A DNA stretch of 64,000 nt from Bog-159 sp963785255 (GCA_963785255.1 CAWAUR010000006.1:157567-221566); one strand, 5' to 3'. Positions 31,891-41,045 are shown, counted from the first letter of the stretch. Program-made: numbers and translations. Notes: generated by a model not told the origin, from the letters alone.

Positions 31891-32253
31891 TTACCGAGCC
31901 GCGACGGCGTGCTCAATGGCTTCGAGCAGTTGTTCGTTGCGAATCGGTTTACCCAAAACGCACGAAACCAGCTTTTCTTCGGGAAGATCGCAAAGCTCTT
32001 CAGTCCAGCCGGAGAGCACGATGATTCGGGCAGACAAGCGATGCTCGTCCACCAAGCGGATCAGGCTCAGGCCGTCTTTCAGTTTCGGAAGACACAGGTC
32101 CATCACCAGCACGTCGGGATGCAATTCTTCAAGCAGGCGGCGGGCCGTGGGCGCATCTTCCGCCACGGCGACCTCATGCCCGGCCGCTTCGAGCAGCAAC
32201 TTGCGAACCGCGAGATGCTGCGTATCGTCGTCGGCTACCAGTAGGCGGCACAT
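31891..32253 (-). CDS. Single-domain response regulator (CheY-like)
   Basis: 120 aa, a stand-alone receiver. The acidic pocket is DDD near residues 8-10, the phospho-acceptor Asp is in VLVMDLCLPKLKDG, the conserved Ser is in IIVLSGWTEEL and the Lys is in CVLGKPIRNEQL. There is no output domain, so it must act by protein contact. It starts in a TGATG overlap with the SDR gene stop. No kinase is adjacent. Confidence 0.9.
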   Translation of the reverse strand: MCRLLVADDDTQHLAVRKLLLEAAGHEVAVAEDAPTARRLLEELHPDVLVMDLCLPKLKDGLSLIRLVDEHRLSARIIVLSGWTEELCDLPEEKLVSCVLGKPIRNEQLLEAIEHAVAAR

Positions 32254-33083
32254 CAGAAGTGCATTCCGCCGCCACAGATCAATACTTCGGCGGTCACATA
32301 ATCGGAAAGCGGCGAACAGAAGAATAGCACGGCTCCAGCGGCCTCTTCGGGCGTGCCGGCGCGGCCCAGCGGGCAGACGGTTTTCATGGCGTCGAGCATC
32401 TTGGGCTGCACCCCGACGGCGATCTTGTTTCCCTTTACCTCGATGCTCGCGCCCTCATGCGTAAGCGGCTGCGTGAGACGCGTTTCGATCAGACCGAAGC
32501 CCACCGCATTGACGTTCACGTTATAGCGGCCCCACTCCTTGGCCATGGTTTTGGTGAGCCCGATCACACCGGCTTTACCGGAAGAGTATCCGGCTTGGCC
32601 TGGGTTGCCGTCGGTGCCGGCGATGGAGGTGATATTCACCACCTTGCGCATGACGCGGCGGCCTTCGGCGGCTTCGCGCTTGGCGGCGTCACGGATGTAG
32701 GTGGAAGCCGCGCGCAGGATACGGAAGGGCGCCACCAGGTGGATGCCGAGCATGGCCATGTACTGCTCGTCGCTGGTTTTCTGGATCACGTTGTCCCAGG
32801 TGTAGCCGGCGTTATTGACGATGATATCGAGGCCGCCGAATGCGGCGATGGTGGAATCGACCAGCTTCTGCGGGAACTCGGGCGCGGTGACGTCGCCGGC
32901 CAGGGAGAGCGCGTGCCCGCCGGATTTCTTGATGGCTTCTTCGGTTTCGGAGGCGGGATCTGGATCGAGATCGTTGATCATGACCGAAGCTCCCGCTTGG
33001 GCGAGCTTCTCGGCGATGGCCCGGCCTATGCCGCGGCCCGAGCCGGTGATGAGGGCGACTTTGGAATCGAGTGAAAAGGGCAT
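32253..33083 (-). CDS. Short-chain dehydrogenase/reductase (FabG-like)
   Basis: 276 aa. The NAD(P)-binding motif is TGSGRGIG (14-21), NNAGYTWD follows, and the catalytic triad is Ser in NITSIAGTDG and YSSGKAG with Tyr and Lys. An insertion of about 25 residues around 195-225 (LTHEGASIEVKGNKIAVGVQ) lengthens the protein compared with FabG. The substrate is unknown. It is translationally coupled to the response regulator. Confidence 0.9.
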   Translation of the reverse strand: MPFSLDSKVALITGSGRGIGRAIAEKLAQAGASVMINDLDPDPASETEEAIKKSGGHALSLAGDVTAPEFPQKLVDSTIAAFGGLDIIVNNAGYTWDNVIQKTSDEQYMAMLGIHLVAPFRILRAASTYIRDAAKREAAEGRRVMRKVVNITSIAGTDGNPGQAGYSSGKAGVIGLTKTMAKEWGRYNVNVNAVGFGLIETRLTQPLTHEGASIEVKGNKIAVGVQPKMLDAMKTVCPLGRAGTPEEAAGAVLFFCSPLSDYVTAEVLICGGGMHF

Positions 33084-33090
33084 AAAGAAT

Positions 33091-33128
33091 TATGAAACCA
33101 CAGATGGACACAGATGCACACAGATGAG
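33091..33128. repeat. ACAGATG short tandem repeat
   Basis: Three near copies of a 10-11 bp unit occur in a row: CCACAGATGG, ACACAGATGC, ACACAGATGA. Similar tracts are scattered in several large bacterial genomes. It lies between dapD and the SDR gene and no gene is visible there. Confidence 0.6.
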
Positions 33129-33171
33129 AGGCAGCGCGCGCCGGCATGCGAGACGAGTGACCTGTGTCTGA

Positions 33172-34008
33172 TTATCTTAGTAAGTCCTCCAGTTGGATCT
33201 TAGTATCTGTACGGCTGTCGCGGTACTTCACAATTACTGGGGTATAGACGGAGATGCCCCAGTCTCTACCGGGACCTAGCGTGATGGCGCGCGCACCGGC
33301 TACTAAGACAGCTTCTTCCGGGATGACTAGCGGTTCGTCGGCGGTAGCTTTGTAGATCTCGCCGCGCACTAAGTCATAGACCGGCGTGGAGCGATTTAGA
33401 ATCGTGCCGGTGCCCAGGACGGCGCGCTTCTTCACCACCGCGCCTTCGTACACGCCGCAGTTGCCGCCGATGAGCACTTCGTCTTCGACGATCACCGGCA
33501 GCGCGCCGACTGGTTCGAGGACGCCGCCGATCTGCGATGCGGCCGAGATGTGACAGTTCTTTCCAACCTGCGCGCAGCTTCCCACCAGCGCGTGCGAATC
33601 GACCATGGTGCCGTCGTCCACATAGGCGCCTACGTTGATGTACATGGGTGGCATGCAGGTGACGCCTTTGCCGATGTAGACGCCGTCGCGGATGCTGGAA
33701 CCGCCCGGCACGATGCGGATTCCACTTTGCGCCGAGAGTTTCTTCACGGGATAAGTGGACTTATCGAAGAATGGCTGGCGCGCGGCGTCGATAGACATAT
33801 CGATCACGCCGCCCATGCGGAATCCCAGCAGGATGCCTTTCTTTACCCAGCCATTGACGCGCCATCCGCTGGACGCTGCCGGATTGGGTTCGGCGGCGCG
33901 GATGCGGCCTTGATTCAGCGCATTCTTGAATTCGTAAAAAAGGCGGAAATGCTCTTCCGTGTAGGCGTCGGGTTTGTGGTCGTAGAGCGATTCGATTTCA
34001 GCCTGCAA
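33172..34008 (-). CDS. dapD: 2,3,4,5-tetrahydropyridine-2,6-dicarboxylate N-succinyltransferase
   Basis: 278 aa, the usual length. It adds succinate to tetrahydrodipicolinate in diaminopimelate synthesis. An N-terminal helical domain (QAEIESLYDHKPDAYTEEHF) is followed by the left-handed beta-helix hexapeptide repeats (VGAYVDDGTMVDSHALVGSC, AQVGKNCHISAASQIGGVLE). The start is a TTG at 34008 preceded by GGGGAGAG; it lies within the last codons of dapA and matches the length of known DapD proteins. Upstream ATGs in the same frame fall inside dapA and encode unrelated sequence. Confidence 0.94.
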   Translation of the reverse strand: MQAEIESLYDHKPDAYTEEHFRLFYEFKNALNQGRIRAAEPNPAASSGWRVNGWVKKGILLGFRMGGVIDMSIDAARQPFFDKSTYPVKKLSAQSGIRIVPGGSSIRDGVYIGKGVTCMPPMYINVGAYVDDGTMVDSHALVGSCAQVGKNCHISAASQIGGVLEPVGALPVIVEDEVLIGGNCGVYEGAVVKKRAVLGTGTILNRSTPVYDLVRGEIYKATADEPLVIPEEAVLVAGARAITLGPGRDWGISVYTPVIVKYRDSRTDTKIQLEDLLR

Positions 34009-34930
34009 CGGACACTCTCCCCATAAGGCCGACTGACTCCAGCACCTTTTCGATGCGGGCGAGATTCTCCGGCTTGGGCGGCACCATGGGAAGGCGGTAG
34101 ACAAGCTCCAGCAGGCCCATCAGAGCCATGGCCGCTTTCACAGGAATGGGATTGGATTCGACGAAATTGATTTCCATCAGGGGCAGATACTTGCGTTGCA
34201 GGGCGCGCGCGGCGGCGAAATCGCCCGCCAGGCAGAGCTTCGCGAGTTGCGTCATCTCGGCGGGAATTTCATTGGACGCCACGGAGACGATGCCGCGTCC
34301 GCCGAGCGCGATCAGCGGCAGCGTGATGGCATCGTCACCCGAGAGCACGGTAAAATCCGGCGGGACTTGATGAATCACGTTGGCCATCTGGGCGATGTTG
34401 CCGGAAGCTTCTTTCACGCCCACGATAGTGGGGATGGCGGCCAGGCGGGCCAGCGTGGCGGGCTCGACGTTCACTCCGGTGCGGCCTTGCACGCTATACA
34501 CAATGATGGGCAGGCGGGTGGATTCGGCGATGGCTTTGAAATGCTGGTAGAGGCCTTCCTGCGTGGGCTTGTTGTAATAAGGCGTGACGGAGAGGATGCC
34601 ATCGACGCCCAGATGTTCGAGTTCGTGGGCGAGTTCGATCACCTCGCGCGTGTTGTAGCCGCCTGCGCCGCCCAGTACGGGCACGCTGCCGTGCGATTCT
34701 TCGACCGCGATCTCGACGACGCGCAGATGTTCGGCGCGCGTCAGCGTGGGGCTTTCGCCGGTGGTGCCGCAGGGGACGAGGAAGTTGATGCCCGCGTCAA
34801 TCTGGCGGCGGATGAGGCGGCGCAGGGTGGGTTCGTCGAGCGACTGGTCCTTGCGGAAGGGAGTTACTAATGCGGTACCGCAGCCCACGAAACGGGACTG
34901 GGGGCTAGGGACTGGGGGCTGGGGGTTCAT
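33998..34930 (-). CDS. dapA: 4-hydroxy-tetrahydrodipicolinate synthase
   Basis: 310 aa TIM-barrel aldolase joining pyruvate and aspartate semialdehyde. Motifs are PCGTTGESPTLT, the Tyr of SVTPYYNKPTQEGLYQHF and the Schiff-base Lys in IVGVKEASGN. The ATG at 34930 forms an ATGA overlap with dapB. Its first 13 residues (NPQPPVPSPQSR) are encoded by a G-rich repeat and have no counterpart in relatives, so the mature start may instead be the GTG at 34888 (VGCGTALVTPF). It overlaps dapD at the 3' end. Confidence 0.94.
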   Translation of the reverse strand: MNPQPPVPSPQSRFVGCGTALVTPFRKDQSLDEPTLRRLIRRQIDAGINFLVPCGTTGESPTLTRAEHLRVVEIAVEESHGSVPVLGGAGGYNTREVIELAHELEHLGVDGILSVTPYYNKPTQEGLYQHFKAIAESTRLPIIVYSVQGRTGVNVEPATLARLAAIPTIVGVKEASGNIAQMANVIHQVPPDFTVLSGDDAITLPLIALGGRGIVSVASNEIPAEMTQLAKLCLAGDFAAARALQRKYLPLMEINFVESNPIPVKAAMALMGLLELVYRLPMVPPKPENLARIEKVLESVGLMGRVSVAG

Positions 34931-35622
34931 TTGAAAAGCACCTCGCTAAACTCGTGGAAACCTTTTTGGCCAACGATCCATTGCGCCGCTTTCAGCGCGC
35001 CGCGAGCGAAGCCTTCGCGGCTGCGCGCGGTGTGGCGCAGCGTGATGGTGTCGGCGGGCGAATCGAATCCGATTTCGTGCGTGCCGGGGTGGGCGCCCGC
35101 GCGGCTGGCGGCCGTGTCGATGGGGCGCGCATAGCCGGACTTTTTCATCTCTTCGACCAACTTCAACAGTGTACCGGATGGCGCGTCCTTTTTCGTTGCG
35201 TGGTGGATTTCCCAGGCCCATGCGCCGTAGGATGGCTCGTTGGCCAGCAGGCGCGCGGCTTCCGACACCAAGCGGAAGAACACGTTCACGCCGATGGAAT
35301 AGTTCGGGCTCCAGATTAAGCCGATGCCGTGATGCGCCACGGCGGACTTGACGCGATCGAGTTCGTTGAGCCAGCCGGTGGTGCCGACGACGATGTTGAC
35401 GCCTAGCGCGGCGATACGTTCCACGTTTTCGGGGACGGCGGCGGGGATGGAAAAATCGACCGCTACATCGATGTTTTGGAAATTGGCGGGCGTGACGCCT
35501 TCGTAGGCGGCGTTGTTGAATTCGTCGAGCTTGAGCGCCACTTGGAAATTGTATTCGGGCGCGAATTGTTCGATAAGGCGGCCCATTTTGCCGTAGCCGA
35601 CGATGGCCAGGTTATGCGGCAT
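34927..35622 (-). CDS. dapB: 4-hydroxy-tetrahydrodipicolinate reductase
   Basis: 231 aa. The dinucleotide-binding N-terminus is LAIVGYGKMGRLIEQ, and the substrate region contains EIHHATKKDAPSGTLLK with the catalytic His and Lys. I chose the ATG at 35622, preceded by GGAGG at 7 nt. A longer frame to 35661 only adds repeat-like sequence. The protein is shorter than the E. coli enzyme (273 aa), as in several other phyla. It overlaps dapA by 4 nt. Confidence 0.94.
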   Translation of the reverse strand: MPHNLAIVGYGKMGRLIEQFAPEYNFQVALKLDEFNNAAYEGVTPANFQNIDVAVDFSIPAAVPENVERIAALGVNIVVGTTGWLNELDRVKSAVAHHGIGLIWSPNYSIGVNVFFRLVSEAARLLANEPSYGAWAWEIHHATKKDAPSGTLLKLVEEMKKSGYARPIDTAASRAGAHPGTHEIGFDSPADTITLRHTARSREGFARGALKAAQWIVGQKGFHEFSEVLFK

Positions 35623-35646
35623 CGGGGACCTCCGCGGCAGTGCGTG

Positions 35647-35795
35647 TTGTGGGGCAGCCACTCTGGCTGCGGCGGCCTCTCAGGCCGCCTGGCAACATCT
35701 CCTGGAATACCGGCAGGCGGGCTGGGAGCCCGCCGCAGGCTACGAGCCTGCCCCACAAAGCGGCAGACCACAAAAAACGATGGTCTGCCCCACTG
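35647..35795. repeat. Long family-1 mosaic repeat between lysC and dapB
   Basis: It begins GTGGGGCAGCCACTCTGG and contains GGCGGCCTCTCAGGCCGCC, GGCGGGCTGGGAGCCCGCC, CAGGCTACGAGCCTGCCCCA and finally the arm pair AGACCACAAAAAACGATGG with TCTGCCCCACT. At least four separate hairpins are present, so it is a compound of modules found singly elsewhere. It is the only content of the 197-nt gap inside the operon. Confidence 0.85.
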
Positions 35796-35819
35796 TTCTG
35801 CAGGTTGTGCAGCTCTGTA

Positions 35820-37208
35820 TCACGCGGCATCGAAGACCTCCGCGTCGAGATCGGCGAAAAACTCGTGGTGCAGGGCTTCCACGGCGCGGTGCAGATCCTT
35901 TTCGGCAACCACGAAGCTGAGATTCAACAGCGACGCTCCTTGCGAGATCATGCGGATGTTAATCGCGTCGAGCGCGCCGAAAACGCGCATGGCCACGCCC
36001 GGCGTGTAGCGTATATTATCTCCCACCAGGCAAACGATGGCTTGGCCGTCTTCGATGGACACTTCGGAAAACTGGTTCAGTTCCTGGCAGATTGCATCGA
36101 GCGCGCGCGTTTCATCGATGGTCAGCGAGACACTGACCTCGGAAGTGGAAACCATATCCACGGCGGTTTCATGCCGGTCGAACACTTCGAAAATGCGGCG
36201 CAGAAAGCCATGGGCCATCAGCATACGCGTGGAATGCACGTTCACCAGCGTGATCTTCCGCTTGCAGGCGATGGACTTCACCACGTTGCGGCAGGGCACG
36301 GCTTCGGAAACAATGCGCGTGCCGGAGATTTCGGGCCGGCGCGAGTTCAGGATCAGCACCGGAATATTCTTTTCGATGGCCGGCACCACGGTGGCGGGAT
36401 GCAGCACCTTCGCGCCAAAGTAAGCCAATTCGGCGGCCTCGGCGAACGAAATTGTTTTCACGCGATGGCCGCCGGAAAAAATCGTCGGATCGGCGGTGAG
36501 CATGCCATCCACGTCGGTCCAGATCTGGATCTCTTCGGCGCCGATGCCCGCGCCCACAATAGACGCGGTGAAATCGGAACCGCCGCGCCCCAGCGTAGTA
36601 GTTACGCCATCAGGCGTGGAGGCAATGAAGCCTCCCATCACCACGATTTTGTCACCGGTCTTATCGGCCGCCAGCGCGGGCACCACGGCGGCAAGTCGGG
36701 CGTAGGTCTCTTGAAAAAGCGGCGCGGCCTGCGTGTGGCGGCGGTCGGTGACGATGACCTGGCGGGAATCCAGATGCGCGGTCTCCATGCCGAAGTGGCG
36801 GAAGGCCAGCGACACGATATAGCTGGAGAGGCGCTCGCCGTAACTGGAAATCGCGTCGATGGAGCGCGGCGTAAGCTCGCCCAGCACGGCAAGGCCTTTC
36901 ACGAGTTCGGTGAGCTCCTGGAAGTGCTCGTCGAGCAGGCGGTCGAGCTCGGCGCGGTCGGCCAGCGAGACCACCAGGCGGGCTTCGCGGGAATGAAAGT
37001 CGCGCAGGTCGTGAATCTGTCGGATATAGTCTTCGCGCTCGCCGGAGATCGCGGCATTGGCCAGAGCCAGCAGCTTGTTGGTGGTCTTGCCCATGGCCGA
37101 AACTACCACCACGGGATGGCGCGCGGCGCGCGCTTTCACGATGGACGCTACGCGTTCGATGGCGGCCGCGGATTCCACCGACGTGCCACCGAATTTCATG
37201 ACGATCAT
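35820..37208 (-). CDS. lysC: Aspartate kinase
   Basis: 462 aa. It phosphorylates aspartate, the first step to lysine, threonine and methionine. The kinase domain opens with VMKFGGTSVESAAAIERV, and LGRGGSDFTASIVGAGIGAE is the nucleotide-binding segment. Two ACT domains end the protein and should give allosteric control by lysine or threonine. The start is the ATG at 37208, in a TGATG junction with asd. The upstream open stretch to 37322 lies inside asd and is rejected. Confidence 0.95.
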   Translation of the reverse strand: MIVMKFGGTSVESAAAIERVASIVKARAARHPVVVVSAMGKTTNKLLALANAAISGEREDYIRQIHDLRDFHSREARLVVSLADRAELDRLLDEHFQELTELVKGLAVLGELTPRSIDAISSYGERLSSYIVSLAFRHFGMETAHLDSRQVIVTDRRHTQAAPLFQETYARLAAVVPALAADKTGDKIVVMGGFIASTPDGVTTTLGRGGSDFTASIVGAGIGAEEIQIWTDVDGMLTADPTIFSGGHRVKTISFAEAAELAYFGAKVLHPATVVPAIEKNIPVLILNSRRPEISGTRIVSEAVPCRNVVKSIACKRKITLVNVHSTRMLMAHGFLRRIFEVFDRHETAVDMVSTSEVSVSLTIDETRALDAICQELNQFSEVSIEDGQAIVCLVGDNIRYTPGVAMRVFGALDAINIRMISQGASLLNLSFVVAEKDLHRAVEALHHEFFADLDAEVFDAA

Positions 37209-38257
37209 CAGTCGAGCATTCCTTCCGAATGCATCAGCTCGGCATTGAGCACGGCCGCGCCCGCCGCGCCGCGCACGGTGTTGTGGCCCAGCGCAATGAA
37301 CTTGTAATCGAGCACTGGGCAAGGGCGCAGACGGCCGATGAATGCCGCCATGCCGTTTTCGCGCTCGGCATCGCGGCGCGGTTGGGGGCGGTCCTTTTCA
37401 TCCATATAAATGACCGGATGCGGCGGCGCGCTAGGCAGTTGGCGCTGCTGCGGCACGCTCGAAAAATGGTCGAAAGCGTGGCGCACATCGGCCTCGGAGG
37501 GCCTAGCCGAGAGTTCGACGGAAACGGTGACGGTGTGGCCATCCACAACCGGCACGCGATTGCAATGCGCGCTGACCTTGGCATGCAGCGGCTCGATGCG
37601 ATCGCCGCGAAAATCGCCCAGGATCTTCTGCGTTTCCTGCTGCATTTTCTCTTCCTCGCCGCCGATGAAGGGGATCACGTTGGCGGTGATGTCCATGGAC
37701 GCCACGCCCGGATATCCGGCGCCGGAGATGGCCTGCAACGTGGTTGTGATGACACGCGTGATGCCAAATGGCTTCAGCGGTCCGAGCGCCATTGTGAGCA
37801 CCACCGTGGAGCAATTGGGATTGGTGACGATCTGGCCTTTCCAGCCGCGGTGGCGCTGCTGGAGGGGCACGATCTTGAGATGATCGGGATTGACCTCGGG
37901 CACCAGCAGGGGAACGTCGGGCTCCATGCGGTGGTTCTTGGAATTGGACACCACCACGTGGCCGGCCGCGGCGAAGGCGCGCTCGATTTCGGTGGCGACG
38001 GAAGCGTCCATCGCCGAGAAGAGCAGGCGGGGGGCGTTGCCGGGCTTCGATTCATCCACGGGCAAGTTGGCGACGGACTCCGGCATGGCGCCCGAGAGCC
38101 GCCAGGCAGTGGCTTCACGATAGAGCTTGCCGGCGGAACGGTCGCTCGCGCCGAGCCACTTCAGATCGAACCACGGATGGTTCTGCAGGAATTTGACGAA
38201 ATGCTGGCCCACCATGCCGGTGGCGCCTAAGATGCCTACTTCGATTCTGGTTTCCAT
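37208..38257 (-). CDS. asd: Aspartate-semialdehyde dehydrogenase
   Basis: 349 aa. The NADP site is GILGATGMVGQHFVKFLQ, the catalytic Cys is in IVTNPNCSTVVLTMAL and the active-site His lies in VSAHCNRVPVVDGH. The insertion SMDITANVIPFIGGEEEKMQ and the length place it with the archaeal/fungal type of the enzyme instead of the E. coli type. The ATG at 38257 directly precedes the METRIEVGILG start. It is followed by lysC with 1-nt overlap. Confidence 0.95.
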   Translation of the reverse strand: METRIEVGILGATGMVGQHFVKFLQNHPWFDLKWLGASDRSAGKLYREATAWRLSGAMPESVANLPVDESKPGNAPRLLFSAMDASVATEIERAFAAAGHVVVSNSKNHRMEPDVPLLVPEVNPDHLKIVPLQQRHRGWKGQIVTNPNCSTVVLTMALGPLKPFGITRVITTTLQAISGAGYPGVASMDITANVIPFIGGEEEKMQQETQKILGDFRGDRIEPLHAKVSAHCNRVPVVDGHTVTVSVELSARPSEADVRHAFDHFSSVPQQRQLPSAPPHPVIYMDEKDRPQPRRDAERENGMAAFIGRLRPCPVLDYKFIALGHNTVRGAAGAAVLNAELMHSEGMLD

Positions 38258-38274
38258 AAAATTAGTTCGCTGAG

Positions 38275-39318
38275 CTACACCTCGGGCCGACCACGAAAAA
38301 CGATGGTCTGCCCCACGAGCAATTGCCGCACCATATTTTGATAGATGCCCACGGCGGCTGCGAGTTCCCGCTTGGGAATGCGCTCGTCGAGCGTGTGGGC
38401 CACGTGGATGGATCCGGGGCCGATCAGAAACGGCGTGCCCCACGCGTCGCCGAATGCCGGGATATCGGTGGTGAAGGCCACCACCGTGGTCTCGAATCCC
38501 GGCAGCGAGCCCAGCCGCACTGCGGGGATTTCGATCATCTCGCGGGCTTCGGCTTTTCCGGCGACGGCGGCGGCGATCGCATCTTTGGTAGCTGTAGAGT
38601 CACCCACCAGGCGGATGAAAATTTCGGCGCTGGCCTGGTCCGCGATCACGTTGGGCGCGCGACCGCCCGCGATAGTTCCGATGTTCAGCGTGCTGGGGCC
38701 CAGCAGATCGTCGACCGGCAGCGGGATGGCGCGGATTCCGGCCAGCGCATCGAGCAGCTTATCGATGGCGGATTCGCCGAGCTCGGGATACGCGGAGTGC
38801 GCCATACGTCCGGTGGCCGCGATTTCATAGCGCAGCGCGCCCTTCGAACCCAGCGCCAGTTTGTTTTCCGTCGGCTCTCCGTTGATGAGATAGCGCGCGC
38901 CCCTGGGATGCTGCGCCGCATGATACGCCCCGATGCTGTTGCGTTCCTCGCCGACCACGAAGAGTACTCCGAAATTGCGCACGCCGTCCGCGAGCAGCGC
39001 TTCGGCGGCGGTGAGCATGGCGGCGATGATGCCCTTGGTATCGCAGGCGCCGCGGCCCCAGATGTGATCCGCGTCTTCATGCGAGGGGATGAACGGCGGC
39101 ACGGTATCCATATGGGTGGAGAGCGTGACGATGGGCTGGTGTCCCCAGCAGGCGAAGATATTGGCGCGGCCGGCTTCGACTTCGATGCGCTCGGCGCAGC
39201 CGCCGTAACGCGCGGCCAGCGCGGAGACGTGGTCGAACAACTGAAGGCCCACGCGCTCCTCGTTGCCGGTGATGGATTCGGTATCGATGAGCGCCCGCGT
39301 TAGCTCGAAAAGCTGCAT
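38275..39318 (-). CDS. M20-family metallopeptidase, likely succinyl-diaminopimelate desuccinylase
   Basis: 347 aa. Zinc ligands are visible in TLSTHMDTVPPF, WGRGACDTKG, FVVGEERNS and the late His of GPGSIHVAHT. The dimerisation domain lies between about 170 and 270. The family also contains ArgE and acetyl-lysine deacetylases, so DapE is inferred from its place at the head of a dap operon whose DapD makes the succinylated substrate. The last residues QTIVFRGRPEV are encoded by a copy of the dispersed repeat, so the native C-terminus was replaced or extended. Confidence 0.88.
   Translation of the reverse strand: MQLFELTRALIDTESITGNEERVGLQLFDHVSALAARYGGCAERIEVEAGRANIFACWGHQPIVTLSTHMDTVPPFIPSHEDADHIWGRGACDTKGIIAAMLTAAEALLADGVRNFGVLFVVGEERNSIGAYHAAQHPRGARYLINGEPTENKLALGSKGALRYEIAATGRMAHSAYPELGESAIDKLLDALAGIRAIPLPVDDLLGPSTLNIGTIAGGRAPNVIADQASAEIFIRLVGDSTATKDAIAAAVAGKAEAREMIEIPAVRLGSLPGFETTVVAFTTDIPAFGDAWGTPFLIGPGSIHVAHTLDERIPKRELAAAVGIYQNMVRQLLVGQTIVFRGRPEV
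38288..38318. repeat. Dispersed repeat inside the M20 peptidase reading frame
   Basis: CGACCACGAAAAACGATGG then TCTGCCCCACGA is the inverted counterpart of the element at 5058-5088 and matches 35766-35794. It encodes the C-terminal dozen residues of the peptidase. Confidence 0.8.
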
Positions 39319-40334
39319 AAGTCAAAATGCGTGCGGGCGGGAGACGGCGACAGAAGAAAAGACGCGGAGGTGCGGCGAGTCTTCGCTTCCGATAGCGCTC
39401 CACCCGCTTCCGCCCTCCAGGGACGGCGAAAACAATCGGGTGACAGTGGGCAGGTGTTAGCCCGACCCCCCAACCGCCGCGGCCATGAGCCATCCGCGCC
39501 GGCTTCGGCGGAACTCGAATCGGCCCCTTTCGCCGGACGTCCGAAGCTCTGTCGGAACCGCCTGTCCGGCTAATGATGGCCGCCGCGCCTCTACCAGGAA
39601 GTTTTAGGATAGCGGAGCGGGAGGGGGGAAAGCAATTAGCTTTCAGCGATCAGCTTTCAGCTTCCAGCGGTGAGTGGCGCGACGACGGTTGGCTTTTTGA
39701 ACGAACGAAGCCAATTTCGCGGAAGTGGCTTGGTTTTAATAGGGTAGAGGAGATTTTTGGCCACCGGTTCACCCGATGAAGGGGATGGCTTTTCGGGTGT
39801 TCCAGCCCGTGTCGGCTGAGTGAAATTGGCTTTCGTTTTAAGCTTTTGTTGAAAGCAAAGGGTCGAGTTGGGTTCGTTTCGTAAATTTTTAAGCGGTCAT
39901 CCCTGGGACGCTCTTCGCGCGGCAACTGGGTCAAAATATTCGGATTTCAACGATCGAGGCAGCGGGGTCGGGTTGTCGCGCGACAGTCTACCGGTTGCAA
40001 GCGTAGCATGGCGGTGGCGCGAGTCCGGTTGGTGGATTGGCTCTGGGCGTTTGTTTTCAGTGTGGGCGGGCAGGATGAGATGCGTCATCGCGCGTAGTAC
40101 CTTTGACGCGGCCGGCTGCATGCGGCCACGAGACTTGCCGATCTGGCGGCCATCCGCGGGGAACCGGCTGGAGGCGTTGAAAGGGGACCGGGCTGGCCAG
40201 TATAGCGTGGGATCAATGACAGCCGGCGGTCTGCTTTTCCTTGCGCGAGGGGAGCGCGACGTGCCCCAAGGGCGCGCTTCGCGGGCCAAAGAGCGGGCCT
40301 ACGAGGCCCGCGCAGGCAGAGTGCCCGCATCAAG
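39319..40334. other. Gene-free stretch of about 1 kb
   Basis: No reading frame here looks like protein. There is a Thr/Lys-poor, AT-richer patch at 39640-39900 with an imperfect inverted pair (AACGAAGCCAATTTCGC at about 39701 against GTGAAATTGGCTTTCGTTTT at about 39819) and duplicated GATCAGCTTTCAGC-like sequence. Family-1 repeat modules (GCGGGCCTACGAGGCCCGC) appear at about 40293-40311, just before the next gene relic. Confidence 0.6.
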
Positions 40335-40543
40335 CCGGCCGTATATAGCGCTTCGTCCGTGCTGGCGGACGGCAGGCTGTATGTCACCAATGAGGACGGA
40401 CTTACTACCGTCCTCAAGGCTGGTCCGCAATTCGAGGTGCTGGCAGAGAACGATCTGAACGACTACACGCTAAGTTCGCCGGCTATCTCGGATGGACGCA
40501 TACTCATTCGCACGGCGAAGTATCGTATTCCGTCGGCAAGTAG
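40335..40543 (+). pseudogene. 3' remnant of a PQQ-type beta-propeller gene
   Basis: The frame reads KPAVYSASSVLADGRLYVTN, EDGLTTVLKAGPQFEVLAEN, DLNDYTLSSPAISDGRILIR, TAKY and then loses frame. In the +2 frame the sequence continues SYSVGK and stops at 40541-40543, matching a normal propeller end, so one small indel broke it. Everything upstream is missing, and the fragment begins at a dispersed repeat. Confidence 0.75.
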
Positions 40544-41045
40544 TTACCGAGCCGCCACCAGGGCGGCCTGAGAGGCCGCCGCAGGCAGAGTGCCTGCCCC
40601 ACTATTTGTAAGTAGAGTTATATCGTTCGATTGCGAGTTAGTAACTGCGATGTCCGTCTTACCATCCCGGTTGAAGTCGGCGGCGACCATGAAAGAAGGG
40701 TAGTCGCCGGCCAGGAACGTAAGCCCGCTGTTGGTGAAGGTTCCGTCCCCGTTGCCGGTGAAGATGGCGATGGTAAACAAATCGATTTGAGCCACGTCTG
40801 GTATGCCGTCGCCATTCAGATCGGCAACGTTCATGGGAGAGGCTAACATCGAGAACCCGCTGGCAACCGGCGATTCAAAAGTTCCGTCGCCGTTGCCCTC
40901 AAGGAACGAGAAGGTTCCCGGCAACGTGCCTCCACCACTCACTATGACTAAGTCCGGCTTCCCATCGCCATTGAAATCCGCGGCCGCGACATAAGCGGGA
41001 TAGAAGCCCGCCGGATGCGAACAGGTGTCCCTTTCCAAAGTGCGC
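40544..41045 (-). pseudogene. FG-GAP/VCBS repeat protein fragment
   Basis: Reading right to left, three repeats are visible: VAAADFNGDGKPDLVIVSGG, VADLNGDGIPDVAQIDLF and VAADFNRDGKTDIAVTNSQS, each with the calcium-binding DxNxDGxxD loop. There is no signal peptide or start codon; the fragment begins exactly at the stop of the membrane-protein gene upstream, and its last residues (AGTLPAAASQAALVAAR) are encoded by a dispersed repeat. It is a piece of a larger secreted propeller or adhesin. Confidence 0.75.
40562..40602. repeat. Family-1 mosaic repeat between two gene relics
   Basis: GGCGGCCTGAGAGGCCGCC (40562-40580) is a 7-bp hairpin, and GCAGGCAGAGTGCCTGC then CCCAC follow. The left part is read through by the FG-GAP remnant. 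Confidence 0.8.
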
